Notes: generated by a model from the letters alone, not told the origin. Counted from the first letter of the stretch, positions 16,915-25,479 are shown. The stretch: 37,822 nt of DNA from Anaerofilum faecale (GCA_019114265.1 DXFV01000048.1:1-37822), one strand, 5' to 3'. Numbers and translations are program-made.

Positions 16915-18141
16915 TCACCCGGTCCTGCCCTCCAATGTAAACCGCAGCAGCTGCTCCAGCAGCCTGTCGCGGCGGTAGTGCTCGCGGTACCAGCGGCGGG
17001 CATTCTCGCCCATCTGCCGGCGCTCCTCCTCCGGCACATGGCAGAGCCGGACGATGTTCTCCGCCAGCGCTTCGGCGTTGCAGGCGGGGGAAGCGTAGCC
17101 GCACTGCGCGTTCTCCACCGCTTTGGCCCCCTCGCCGGTGATGCTGGCCAGCACCGGGCGCCCGCTTGCCATATAGCTGGCCAGCTTGGCCGGCACCGTC
17201 ATGCCGAGATCGGGGCTGTCCGACAGCGGGCAGACAAGGCCGCTCGCCAGCGCGCAGAACTCCGGGATGCGGGTGGGCGGCACGCTGCCGTAGAAGGTGA
17301 TGAAATCGCCCGCCCCCTCTTCCTGCACCAGCTTCTCCAGCGCGGGGCGGCTCATGCCGTCGCCCACCAGCAACAGACGCAGATTTGCAAGGCCCTGCTG
17401 CCGGGCGATGCAGACGGCCCGGATCACCGTTTCGAGGCTCTGGGCCGGGCTGAAATTGCCGGTGAACACCAGCCAGAACGCCTCGCCCAGCTCTTTTTGC
17501 AGCGCCGACGGGTCGGCCGGCCGGGCGTAGAAATCCTCGCAGTACTGCGGGATCACCGCAATCTCCTCCTCCGGCTTTTTGCCCACCTGGGCCAGGCGGC
17601 GGCGGAGCGAACCGCTCATGGCGATCAGGCGGTCGGCGCGGCGGTAGTGCCAGTTGCTCACCGCCTGCGCGATGGCGCGCAGCGGGCGGCTCTGGATGTT
17701 CAGCACCGAATAGAGGTTTTCCGGCCAGATGTCCAGCACATAGTTGGTCAGCGGCACGCGGTGCAGCTTCGCATACAAAATGGCGGGAAAGCTCATCAGC
17801 ACCGGGCTGGTGTTATAGCACAGCACAGCGTCGTATTTCCCCTTCAGGCGCGGCAGGCTGAACAGCGCGAACAGCGGCCACGACACATAGTTGAGAAAGA
17901 TCATCGGGCCGCTGTTGCCCTTGCGGGGGATCTCGCCGGCGCGGATGAGCTGCACACCGTTGCGGGTCTCGCGGCGGGGACCGGTGTAGGAATAGCCCGG
18001 GAACCAGTTGCCCAGCGGATAGTTGGGCAGACCGCACAGCACGTCCACCTCCACCCCGCGGGAGACGAAGCCCTCGCACAGGTCGGTGACGCGGAAATTT
18101 TCAGGCCAGTAGTGCTGGCTCACAACAAGGATACGGGGCAT
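16915..18141 (-). CDS. Family 4 glycosyltransferase (WbuB/WcaI-like)
   Basis: 408 residues, a GT-B fold. The N-terminal domain begins ILVVSQHYWPENFR and has GLPNYPLG; the linker-proximal LVFTGNFSPAQSLETVI and the donor-binding GMTVPAKLASYMASGRPV mark the C-terminal Rossmann domain. WcaI-like members include WbuB, the predicted L-fucosamine transferase of E. coli O26, whose gene follows fnlABC. The same order is seen here after capEFG, so L-FucNAc transfer is a reasonable inference. The ATG at 18141 follows GGGAGGG; an in-frame ATG at 18159 lacks a ribosome site. It begins 20 bases after capG. Confidence 0.88.
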   Translation of the reverse strand: MPRILVVSQHYWPENFRVTDLCEGFVSRGVEVDVLCGLPNYPLGNWFPGYSYTGPRRETRNGVQLIRAGEIPRKGNSGPMIFLNYVSWPLFALFSLPRLKGKYDAVLCYNTSPVLMSFPAILYAKLHRVPLTNYVLDIWPENLYSVLNIQSRPLRAIAQAVSNWHYRRADRLIAMSGSLRRRLAQVGKKPEEEIAVIPQYCEDFYARPADPSALQKELGEAFWLVFTGNFSPAQSLETVIRAVCIARQQGLANLRLLLVGDGMSRPALEKLVQEEGAGDFITFYGSVPPTRIPEFCALASGLVCPLSDSPDLGMTVPAKLASYMASGRPVLASITGEGAKAVENAQCGYASPACNAEALAENIVRLCHVPEEERRQMGENARRWYREHYRRDRLLEQLLRFTLEGRTG

Positions 18142-18161
18142 ATCCGCCCTCCCTTTCAAAC

Positions 18162-19304
18162 TCAGTATTTGCGCCAGACCATCTTGTTCACGACGCCCAC
18201 ATAGCTCTGGATGATCTTGACCACCTTATTGGACACGTCCTCCACATAGTTGGGCACGGGGATGCCGTAGTCGCCGTTATCGTTCATGGCCACAGCGGTC
18301 TCCACCGCCTGCTCCACGCCGCCGGCGGTGATGCCCGCCAGGATGAAGCAGCCCTTGTCCAGCGCCTCGGGGCGCTCGGTGGAGGTGCGGATGCAGACGG
18401 CCGGGAACGGCTTGCCGATGCTGGTGTAGAAGCTGGACTCCTCCGGCAGCGTACCGGAATCCGAGATCACGCAGTAGGCGTTCATCTGCAGGTGGTTGTA
18501 GTCGTGGAAGCCGAGCGGCTCGTGCAGGCGCACCCGCTCGTCCAGCACAAAGCCCAGCGCCTCCAACCGCTTGCGGCTGCGGGGATGGCAGGAGTAGAGG
18601 ATGGGCATATCGTATTTTTCCGCCAGCGCGTTGATGGAGGTGAACAGCGCGGTGAAGTTCTGCTCGGTGTCGATGTTCTCCTCGCGGTGGGCGCTCAGCA
18701 GCATATATTTCTTCGGCTCGAGGCCCAGGCGCTGCAGCACGTCGGACCGTTCGATGGCGGGCAGGTTCTCCCGCAGCACCTCGGCCATCGGGCTGCCGGT
18801 GACATAGGTGCGCTCGCGGGCGGTGCCCTCGGCGTTCAGATAGCGGCGGGCGTGCTCGGAATAGCACATGTTCACGTCGGAAATATGGTCCACGATGCGG
18901 CGGTTGGTCTCCTCGGGCAGACACTCGTCGAAGCAGCGGTTGCCGGCCTCCATGTGGAAGATGGGGATGTGCAGCCGCTTGGCCGCGATGGCGGACAGGC
19001 AGCTGTTGGTGTCGCCCAGGATCAGCAGCGCGTCCGGCTGCAGCCGGACCATCAGCTTATAGCTTTTGGCGATGATGTTGCCGATCGTCTCGCCGAGGTC
19101 CTCGCCCACCGCGTCGAGATAGTGGTCGGGCGCGCGCAGGCCGAGGTCTTTGAAAAAGATGCCGTTCAGGGTGTAGTCGTAGTTCTGGCCGGTGTGGACC
19201 AGGATCTGCTCGAAGTATCGATCGCATTTCTTGATGACGGCCGCCAGGCGGATGATCTCCGGCCGGGTGCCCACGATCGTCATCAGCTTGAGTTTCTGTG
19301 CCAC
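18162..19304 (-). CDS. capG: UDP-N-acetylglucosamine 2-epimerase family, CapG/FnlC-like
   Basis: 380 residues. The last step of UDP-L-FucNAc formation is epimerisation at C2 by this WecB-like enzyme. TIVGTRPEIIRLA near the start, HTGQNYD, GDTNSCLSA, HMEAGNRCFDE, SAHREENID and SDSGTLPEESSF are all present. The start is GTG at 19304, chosen because GAGGAGG lies 8 bases upstream; it is 13 bases after the capF stop. A plain WecB (UDP-ManNAc) role is possible on sequence alone, but the capE and capF genes just upstream favour the FucNAc pathway. Confidence 0.87.
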   Translation of the reverse strand: MAQKLKLMTIVGTRPEIIRLAAVIKKCDRYFEQILVHTGQNYDYTLNGIFFKDLGLRAPDHYLDAVGEDLGETIGNIIAKSYKLMVRLQPDALLILGDTNSCLSAIAAKRLHIPIFHMEAGNRCFDECLPEETNRRIVDHISDVNMCYSEHARRYLNAEGTARERTYVTGSPMAEVLRENLPAIERSDVLQRLGLEPKKYMLLSAHREENIDTEQNFTALFTSINALAEKYDMPILYSCHPRSRKRLEALGFVLDERVRLHEPLGFHDYNHLQMNAYCVISDSGTLPEESSFYTSIGKPFPAVCIRTSTERPEALDKGCFILAGITAGGVEQAVETAVAMNDNGDYGIPVPNYVEDVSNKVVKIIQSYVGVVNKMVWRKY

Positions 19305-19317
19305 GGGTGTTTCCTCC

Positions 19318-20454
19318 TCAGACCTTCTCAAAATAGGTGTCGGGACGGTTCGGGTCGAAAGGTTCGCTGGCCCACATCACGGTCACCATCTCGCCCTCGC
19401 CCACGTTCTCGATGTTGTGGGTGTAGCCGGTGGGGATGTCCACCACCCGCAGTTTGTCGCCGCTGACCCGGTACTCGATCACCTTGTCGGTGCCGATCTT
19501 GCGGAACCGGATCACGCCCTCCCCCTTCACCACCAGGAACTTCTCGTTCTTGGTGTGGTGCCAGTGGTTGCCCTTGACGATGCCCGGGCGGGAGATGTTC
19601 ACGCTCACCTGCCCGCGCTCCGGCGTGCGCAGGAACTCGGTGAAGCTGCCGCGGTCGTCGGTGTGCATGGTGAGATCGTAGGCGAAGCCGTCCTCCGGCA
19701 GGTAGGACAGGTAGGCGGCGTAGAGCTTGGCGGTGAACGCATCGCCCATGTCGGGCACGGCGAGGGTGGCGCGGCTTTCTTTAAAAGAGCGGATGGTGTC
19801 GGCCAGCTGTCCCAGCGTGACGGTATATACAGGGCTTACACGGCAGACCGGATACCTGCCGCGGTCGGCGAGGACCTCGCCCTGCATCGCATTCACAAAG
19901 CAGCGCACCACGTCGTCGATATACACCAGCGGCAGCGGATAGGCGGGGTCCCGCACCTCGATGGGCAGGCCGTGCGCGATGTTGTGGCAGAAGGTGGCCA
20001 CCACGCTGTTGTAGGCCGGGCGGCACCATTTGCCGAACACGCCCGGCAGCCGGAACACATACACCGGGCTGCCGTTTTCCTCGCCGTGGGCGTAGACCAG
20101 CTGCTCGGCCTCGGCCTTGCTCTTGCCGTAGTCGTTGTCCAGCGCGGCCTGGGTGCTGGAGGTGAGCAGGACGGGCGCCTTGTTGCCCGCCGTGCGCAGC
20201 AGATGCAGCAGCTGTTCGGTGAGGCCGCGGTTGCCCTCGTAGAACTCGCTGGGGTCCTTGGGACGGTTCACCCCCGCCAGATGGAACACAAAGCCCGCTT
20301 TGGCGGCGTACTCGGCCAGCTTTTCCCGCGGGGTGTCGATGTCATAGCGCAGAATCTCGGCAAAGCCCTGGGCGGCCAGCTCGGCGCACAGGTTCTTGCC
20401 CACGAATCCGCCCGCCCCGGTGACCAGAACGGGGGTGGTTTTCTCAATGCTCAT
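19318..20454 (-). CDS. capF: UDP-2-acetamido-2,6-dideoxy-hexulose reductase, CapF-like
   Basis: 378 residues in two domains. An N-terminal NAD(P) SDR domain starts with the glycine loop VTGAGGFVGKN (about 11-21). A C-terminal cupin (about 255-370) has the metal-binding NHWHHTKNEKF and a late His in GYTHNIENVG. This two-domain plan is characteristic of S. aureus CapF, in which the cupin epimerises at C3 and the SDR reduces C4 of the CapE product. It overlaps the end of capE by 11 bases and is followed closely by capG. Confidence 0.92.
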   Translation of the reverse strand: MSIEKTTPVLVTGAGGFVGKNLCAELAAQGFAEILRYDIDTPREKLAEYAAKAGFVFHLAGVNRPKDPSEFYEGNRGLTEQLLHLLRTAGNKAPVLLTSSTQAALDNDYGKSKAEAEQLVYAHGEENGSPVYVFRLPGVFGKWCRPAYNSVVATFCHNIAHGLPIEVRDPAYPLPLVYIDDVVRCFVNAMQGEVLADRGRYPVCRVSPVYTVTLGQLADTIRSFKESRATLAVPDMGDAFTAKLYAAYLSYLPEDGFAYDLTMHTDDRGSFTEFLRTPERGQVSVNISRPGIVKGNHWHHTKNEKFLVVKGEGVIRFRKIGTDKVIEYRVSGDKLRVVDIPTGYTHNIENVGEGEMVTVMWASEPFDPNRPDTYFEKV

Positions 20455-21484
20455 GATGGCGCAGCTCCTCCTGAATATAGTCCAGCTTCACCAGCTTGTC
20501 CACCACGCCCTGCACGTCCAGGCGCACGGTGTTGTGGCTGGTGTAGGCTTCCTCGGCCTCGGTGGTCACCTGACCTTTCACAAAGTATTTGTCGTAGTTC
20601 AGGTCGCGCCCGTCGGCGGCAACGCGGAAATAACCGCCCATGTCCTCGGCTTTCAGCTTCTCCTCGCGGGTCATCAGGGTCTCGTACAGCTTCTCGCCGT
20701 GGCGGGTGCCGATGATGCGGGTGCCGGTATCGCCGAACAGCTGCTGCACGCCCTTGGCCAGGTCGGCGATGGTGCAGGCGTCGGCCTTCTGGATGAACAG
20801 GTCGCCGGGACGGGCGTGCTCGAAGGCGAACAGCACCAGGTCCACCGCCTCGTCCAGACTCATCAGGAAACGGGTCATGTGGGGGTCGGTGATGGTGATG
20901 GGCTCGCCCTTCTTGATCTGCTCGATGAACAGCGGGATCACGCTGCCGCGGCTGCACATCACGTTGCCGTAGCGGGTGCAGCAGATGGTGGTGTGCTCGG
21001 CGGGGACGTTGCGCGCCTTGGCGCTGATGACCTTCTCCATCATCGCCTTGGAGATGCCCATCGCGTTGATGGGGTAGGCCGCCTTGTCGGTGGACAGGCA
21101 GACGATCCGCTTCACGCCCGCGTCGATGGCGGCGGTGAGGACGTTGTCGGTGCCCTCCACGTTGGTGCGCACCGCCTCCATCGGGAAGAACTCGCAGGAC
21201 GGCACCTGCTTCAGCGCCGCCGCGTGGAAGATGAAATCCACCCCGCGCACCGCGTCGCGCAGGCTGTCGATGTTGCGCACGTCGCCGATATAAAACTTGA
21301 TCTTGCCGGCGTCCTCCGGCCAGAGCGCCTGGTATTCGTGGCGCATGTCGTCCTGTTTTTTCTCGTCGCGGGAAAAGATGCGGATCTCGCCGATGTCGGT
21401 GTCGAGGAAGCGGTTGAGCACCGCGTTGCCGAAGCTGCCGGTGCCGCCGGTGATCAGAAGGGTCTTGCCGTGAAAGATAGACAT
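20444..21484 (-). CDS. capE: UDP-N-acetylglucosamine 4,6-dehydratase / 5-epimerase, CapE-like
   Basis: 346 residues, an SDR of the FlaA1/CapE type. It starts the route from UDP-GlcNAc to UDP-L-FucNAc. The cofactor loop TGGTGSFG is at 12-19, FSRDEKKQDDMRHEY follows the second strand, HAAALKQVPSCE is typical of the family, and the catalytic region STDKAAYPINAMGISK shows Met where most SDRs have Tyr, as expected for CapE. The ATG at 21484 follows AAGGAG by 7 bases. It is the first gene of the polysaccharide operon, behind its own promoter. Confidence 0.93.
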   Translation of the reverse strand: MSIFHGKTLLITGGTGSFGNAVLNRFLDTDIGEIRIFSRDEKKQDDMRHEYQALWPEDAGKIKFYIGDVRNIDSLRDAVRGVDFIFHAAALKQVPSCEFFPMEAVRTNVEGTDNVLTAAIDAGVKRIVCLSTDKAAYPINAMGISKAMMEKVISAKARNVPAEHTTICCTRYGNVMCSRGSVIPLFIEQIKKGEPITITDPHMTRFLMSLDEAVDLVLFAFEHARPGDLFIQKADACTIADLAKGVQQLFGDTGTRIIGTRHGEKLYETLMTREEKLKAEDMGGYFRVAADGRDLNYDKYFVKGQVTTEAEEAYTSHNTVRLDVQGVVDKLVKLDYIQEELRHHEH

Positions 21485-21561
21485 ACGAATGCTCCTTTTG
21501 GTTTGATATACAGCGCCCCGCACCGGCGCGCCGGCGGGCGAAAATGGTCACAACTATTGGA

Positions 21562-21590
21562 ATTATACCACATCCTGCGGCCGATTCCAA
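21562..21590 (-). promoter_or_regulatory. Sigma-A promoter of the polysaccharide operon
   Basis: On the minus strand: -35 TTGGAA (21590-21585), 17-bp spacer, -10 TATAAT (21567-21562). The leader to capE is about 75 bases and holds a GC-rich palindrome around 21519-21540. Confidence 0.8.
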
Positions 21591-21658
21591 CGCCGGGGAC
21601 ACTTTTCTATAAGAGTTTTTCCTCCCGGCATGCAAAACATGCGGCCGATGCGCCCCCC

Positions 21659-21687
21659 TTCAAAACCGGCGCGAAACTGTGTATAAT
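21659..21687 (+). promoter_or_regulatory. Probable promoter of pepT
   Basis: -10 TATAAT (21682-21687) with a weak -35 TTCAAA (21659-21664) at 17 bp. Divergent from the capE promoter. Confidence 0.6.
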
Positions 21688-21742
21688 AAAAGACAGATAC
21701 TGTGGGGAGGATCTTCCCGCTTTGAAAAGGAGAGGATTTTTC

Positions 21743-22957
21743 ATGCGCGCATACGAACGCCTGATCCGATACGCCCGGGTGCACACCACCTCCAGCGACC
21801 GCACCGGCACCCATCCGTCCACCGCCCGCCAGTTCGACCTGGCCCGCCTGCTGGTGGAGGAAATGAAACAGCTGGGCATCGCCGACGCCCGCGTGGACGA
21901 GCACTGCTATGTCTACGGCACCCTGCCCGCCACCCCCGGCTGCGAGGACAAGCCCGCGCTGGGCCTGATCGCCCATATGGACACCGCCCCCAGCGCCAGC
22001 GGCGAGAACGTGCAGCCGCAGGTGGTGGAGTACACCGGCGGCGACATCCCCCTGCCGGCCGGCGGAAAGGTGCTGAGCCCCCGGCAGTTCCCGGTGATGG
22101 ACACGCTGGTGGGGCACACCCTCGTGACCACCGACGGCACCACCCTGCTGGGCGGCGACGACAAGGCCGGCATCGCCGACATCCTCACCGCCGTCGAGCG
22201 CATCCAGGCCGAACAGCTGCCCCACGGCAAGCTGTGCATCGGCTTCACCCCCGACGAGGAGATCGGCGAAGGCGCCGACCTGTTCGACGTGGAGGGCTTC
22301 GGGGCCGATTTCGCCTACACGGTGGACGGCGGCGCGGCCGGCGAGATCGAATACCAGAACTTCAACGCCGCCTCCGCCAAGCTGGAGATCACCGGCTTCT
22401 CGGTGCATCCCGGCTCGGCCAAGAACCTGCTGGTGAACGCCCTGACGGTGGCCACCCAGCTGCACGGCCTGCTGCCCGCCAGCGAAGCGCCCGAGCACAC
22501 CGAGGGCACCGAGGGCTTCTATATGCTGGAGGAGATCAGCGGCACCCCCGCCAGGGCGCACATGGAGTATATCCTGCGCGACCACGACGCGGCCAAGTTC
22601 GCCCGGCGAAAAGAGACGATGCGGCGCGCGGCCGATTTCCTCAACGCGCGCTGGGGCGAAGGCACCGTGCAGCTGACCATCACCGACAGCTACTACAACA
22701 TGGAGGAGAAGATCCTGCCCCACTTCCATCTGGTGGAAAACGCCCGCGCCGCCACCCTGGCAGCGGGCGCGCAGCCGGTGACCGTGCCGGTGCGCGGCGG
22801 CACCGACGGCGCACGGCTGTCCTTTATGGGGCTGCCCTGCCCGAACCTGGGCACCGGCGATTTCAACTGCCACGGCGAGTGCGAGTTCGTCAGCGCCCAG
22901 CAGATGGACCAGGTGGTGCAGATCCTGCTGAACATCATCGAACTGTATTCCAAATGA
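21743..22957 (+). CDS. pepT: Peptidase T (aminotripeptidase)
   Basis: 404 residues, the usual length of this M20 zinc tripeptidase, which removes the N-terminal residue from tripeptides in the cytoplasm. Metal-site motifs are AHMDTAPS (His78, Asp80), LGGDDKAGIADI with the bridging Asp, TPDEEIGEGAD with the general-base Glu pair, and the late GGTDGARLSFMGLPCPNLGTG. FSVHPGSAKN is a PepT signature. The ATG at 21743 follows AAAGGAGAGG by 8 bases. It is the first gene of a three-gene unit with the HAD gene 16 bases downstream. Confidence 0.95.
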   Translation: MRAYERLIRYARVHTTSSDRTGTHPSTARQFDLARLLVEEMKQLGIADARVDEHCYVYGTLPATPGCEDKPALGLIAHMDTAPSASGENVQPQVVEYTGGDIPLPAGGKVLSPRQFPVMDTLVGHTLVTTDGTTLLGGDDKAGIADILTAVERIQAEQLPHGKLCIGFTPDEEIGEGADLFDVEGFGADFAYTVDGGAAGEIEYQNFNAASAKLEITGFSVHPGSAKNLLVNALTVATQLHGLLPASEAPEHTEGTEGFYMLEEISGTPARAHMEYILRDHDAAKFARRKETMRRAADFLNARWGEGTVQLTITDSYYNMEEKILPHFHLVENARAATLAAGAQPVTVPVRGGTDGARLSFMGLPCPNLGTGDFNCHGECEFVSAQQMDQVVQILLNIIELYSK

Positions 22958-22973
22958 CAAACGGAGGACATGT

Positions 22974-23771
22974 ATGCCCTGCAAAGCTCTGATCTTAGAC
23001 ATCGACGGCACCCTGATCGTGCCCGGCGCTCCCTGTGCCAGCCCCGCTGTGGTGAAGGCGGTGCAGGCGGTGCAGAAACGCGGCATCCCGGTGATCCTGG
23101 CCACCGGACGCACCTCGTTCGCCGCCACACCCACCATTCTGGGCGGCATCCGCCCCGACTACGGCGTATACACCAACGGCGCGCTGATCCTGGACGGCGC
23201 CGGCAAGGTGCTGTTTGAAGATTTCTTCACCCCGCAGCAGATGTACACGCTGGTGGATTTCTGCGAGGACTACGACTATTCGCTGGCCTTCTGCTTCAAC
23301 GACGCCTACTATGTGTATGTGGAATACCAGCAGATGCACGACATCTACGCCACCCTCACCGGCCACAACGAGTATGTGCTGGACGGCGAGGACCAGGACC
23401 GCCACCTGAAAAGCATGCCCTACGCCGCCTTTGTGTCGATGCCGCTCGAGGCGGTGAAGGCCTATGGGGAGAAATATCCCGGCCTGCGCTTCACCCCCTA
23501 CGACCCCACCCTGTACGACGTCTACAAGCCGGAGAACACCAAGGCCGACGGCCTGCGCCGTCTGCTGGGGCAGCTGGGCATCGACCCCGCCGACACCATC
23601 GCGGTGGGCGACGGCCTGAACGATCTGGAGATGCTGGAGATGGCCGGCTGCGGCATCGCGATGGAGAACGCGCCCGACGCGCTGAAGGCGGTGGCCGACC
23701 GCGTTGCGCCCGACGTGCGGGAGGACGGCCTGGCCACCATACTGAACGAGATCTTCGGAGGCGAGGCATGA
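22974..23771 (+). CDS. Cof-type HAD-IIB phosphatase
   Basis: 265 residues. HAD motif I DIDGT (Asp9, Asp11), motif II ATGRT near 43-47, Lys in the mid-to-late third (KPENTKADGL) and motif IV GDGLNDLEML are intact. The cap is of type IIB, as in YidA/Cof sugar-phosphate or nucleotide phosphatases. The substrate cannot be told from sequence. The stop overlaps the next start (ATGA), so the downstream fusion gene is translationally coupled. Confidence 0.9.
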   Translation: MPCKALILDIDGTLIVPGAPCASPAVVKAVQAVQKRGIPVILATGRTSFAATPTILGGIRPDYGVYTNGALILDGAGKVLFEDFFTPQQMYTLVDFCEDYDYSLAFCFNDAYYVYVEYQQMHDIYATLTGHNEYVLDGEDQDRHLKSMPYAAFVSMPLEAVKAYGEKYPGLRFTPYDPTLYDVYKPENTKADGLRRLLGQLGIDPADTIAVGDGLNDLEMLEMAGCGIAMENAPDALKAVADRVAPDVREDGLATILNEIFGGEA

Positions 23772-24772
23772 GCTTTGCACCGGTGGCGGGAGAGAGCGCC
23801 CGCGCGCTGATTCTGGGCACCTGGCCCAGCCCCGAGAGCTGGCGAACCGGCTTCTACTACGGCCACCCGCGCAACCGGTTCTGGCCGCTGCTGGCGCACC
23901 TCACCGGCCGGGAAACGCCCCGCACAGTGGAGGAGAAAAAGGCGCTGATCGTGGAGAGCGGCCTGGCCCTGTGGGACACGCTGGAAAGCTGCACCATCAC
24001 CGGGGCGTCCGATGCCTCCATCCGCGACGCGGCGCCCCACGACGTGGCCGGTCTGTGCAAACAGCTGGGGGTGCAGGCGGTGTTCTGCAACGGGGCGGCG
24101 GCCCATCGGTTCTATGTCAAATTCCACCAGCCGCTCACCGGCATCGAGGCGGTGCAGCTGCCCAGCACCAGCCCCGCCAACGCGGCCTGGAGCTTTGAAA
24201 AGCTGTGCAGCGCCTGGGCCGAGGTGGGCGACTGGGCGCGCGGGCTGCCGCTGCACACGCAGGCGCTGCGCGGCATCGGCATACACCAGCACGGGATCGT
24301 CCGCCCGGCCGAGATCCCGTTCGACGAGAGCGTGCGCCGCATCTGCGAGGGCAATGTCTGCCGGCTCTACGGCAAAAGCTGGGCCTGCCCGCCGGCGGTG
24401 GGAACGGTGGAGCAGTGCCGGGCGCGCTGCCTGGCGTATGCGCACGCGATGGTGTTCAGCGCGGTCTATCCGCTGGACGACCCCTTCGACTACGAGGGGA
24501 TGCAAGCCGGGCACCGCGCTTTCAAGGGGCTGTGCGACCGGCTGTATGCGCTGGCAAAGCCTGCGATGCCCGCGTTTCTTCTCCTGTCCAACGAGGGCTG
24601 CCTTCGCTGCAAGCCGTGCACCTTCCCCCACGCTCCCTGCCGGATGCCGGAAACGCTCTTCCCATCGCTGGAAGGGTTTGGGATCCAGGTGTTGGAGCTG
24701 GCTGCCCGCGCCGGGATCGCCTACACGAACGGCCCCGGCACCGTCACCTACTTCGGCATGCTGCTGTATTGA
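23768..24772 (+). CDS. Fusion: deoxyinosine/uracil-DNA glycosylase-like domain + DUF2284
   Basis: 334 residues in one uninterrupted frame. Residues 1-155 resemble the DNA-deoxyinosine (hypoxanthine) glycosylase branch of the UDG superfamily: LGTWPSPESWRTGFYY at 16-31, HPRNRFW at 33-39 and LPSTSPANA at 131-139. Residues about 180-334 match DUF2284, a predicted metal or iron-sulfur protein: CEGNVC (193, 198), CPPAVGT (207), Cys217 and Cys221, Cys256 and CLRCKPC with Cys291, ending GPGTVTYFGMLLY. The two domains are normally separate proteins. The ATG overlaps the HAD stop by 4 bases. The glycosylase domain probably removes deaminated bases; the role of DUF2284 is unknown. A redox- or iron-linked role is a guess. 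Confidence 0.82.
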   Translation: MSFAPVAGESARALILGTWPSPESWRTGFYYGHPRNRFWPLLAHLTGRETPRTVEEKKALIVESGLALWDTLESCTITGASDASIRDAAPHDVAGLCKQLGVQAVFCNGAAAHRFYVKFHQPLTGIEAVQLPSTSPANAAWSFEKLCSAWAEVGDWARGLPLHTQALRGIGIHQHGIVRPAEIPFDESVRRICEGNVCRLYGKSWACPPAVGTVEQCRARCLAYAHAMVFSAVYPLDDPFDYEGMQAGHRAFKGLCDRLYALAKPAMPAFLLLSNEGCLRCKPCTFPHAPCRMPETLFPSLEGFGIQVLELAARAGIAYTNGPGTVTYFGMLLY

Positions 24773-24870
24773 GCGCAGACGGCGGATGAAGTCGAAGCGC
24801 CCCGGCCGCACACGCCCGCCGGTTTATGGAAATGTGCTTTCGCAGAGGTTTGTGGATACCGGAAGCTTTC

Positions 24871-24922
24871 CCCTCATCAGTCACCCTGCGGGTGACAGCT
24901 TCCCCCCAGGGGGAAGCCTTTG
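24871..24922 (+). repeat. Dispersed two-hairpin repeat, copy 2
   Basis: CCTCATCAG, then hairpin GTCACCC/GGGTGAC, then GCTTCCCCC/GGGGGAAGC. The same layout as copies 1 and 3, though the first hairpin differs in sequence while keeping pairing. It lies in the 273-base gap after the fusion gene, where I see no gene. Confidence 0.75.
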
Positions 24923-24984
24923 GAGAACCTCGCCGGTGTTGCCGCCGCTCCTCTGCAAGCCTCTGCAAACACTCCTTTTCCACA

Positions 24985-25030
24985 AAACGAAAGGCCCCGC
25001 CATCGCACGGATGGCAGGGCCTTTTTTCGT
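24985..25030 (+). terminator. Bidirectional intrinsic terminator
   Basis: Stem AGGCCCCGCCATC with GATGGCAGGGCCT, TTTTTT on the plus strand and TTTCGTTTTG on the minus strand. It ends the pepT unit (+) and the HPr-like gene (-), which converge here. Confidence 0.9.
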
Positions 25031-25045
25031 TTGCCTCGCAGCGGC

Positions 25046-25300
25046 TCAGCGGGAATACTTCTCGCCGAACAGATTGAAGCGGAACAGCTTGCGCTCGTCC
25101 TCGGGCAGCTCACATTCGATCACGGCATGCGCCACACGTCCGTTCTCAAGCAGGCGCGCGATGCCGATCAGCTGGCAAAGGGTACTTTTCAGGTTCAGCC
25201 GGTCGCCTTCGGGCGTGACCATATAGACGTTGCCCTTGCAGTCCGCCAGCACGTCCATAAAATCGGTGATGTCAAAATCGTGCAGATTGATGCGGTCCAT
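25046..25300 (-). CDS. Small HPr-fold-like protein lacking the phosphorylated histidine
   Basis: 84 residues. The stretch GDRLNLKSTLCQL (about 32-44) aligns by eye with the conserved GKTVNLKSIMGVM helix-2 region of HPr, and the preceding ADCKGNVYMV with its second strand. The HPr active-site GIHARPA is absent; the N-terminus reads INLHDFDITDF instead. It is thus probably a regulatory or degenerate HPr-like protein rather than a PTS carrier. The ATG follows AGGAGGG, and a consensus promoter and short leader hairpin (AAGGCCG/CGGCCTT) precede it. Single gene, convergent with the pepT unit. The fold assignment is by eye and needs structural support. Confidence 0.6.
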   Translation of the reverse strand: MDRINLHDFDITDFMDVLADCKGNVYMVTPEGDRLNLKSTLCQLIGIARLLENGRVAHAVIECELPEDERKLFRFNLFGEKYSR

Positions 25301-25355
25301 TCCGGTTCCCTCCTGTGTACAGAGTAAGGCCGCAGCATTTCGGCCTTCCGATTAC

Positions 25356-25384
25356 AGTATAGGCAAAGCTGCTGGCATTGTCAA
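25356..25384 (-). promoter_or_regulatory. Promoter of the HPr-like gene
   Basis: Consensus -35 TTGACA (25384-25379), 17-bp spacer, -10 TATACT (25361-25356). Confidence 0.85.
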
Positions 25385-25479
25385 CAACTTTTTTGGGGCA
25401 CAATTGTTGATTTTAACTAAATGTTTTGATTTTTCTTTTCTGCTTTGCTGTAAAAGGCAACGGTTCGGCAATCTGGCAC

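Noticed and set aside
20396..21742. N-terminal extension of pepT by about 450 codons
   Set aside because: It crosses the capE gene antisense and the divergent promoters; PepT has its usual length from the ATG at 21743.
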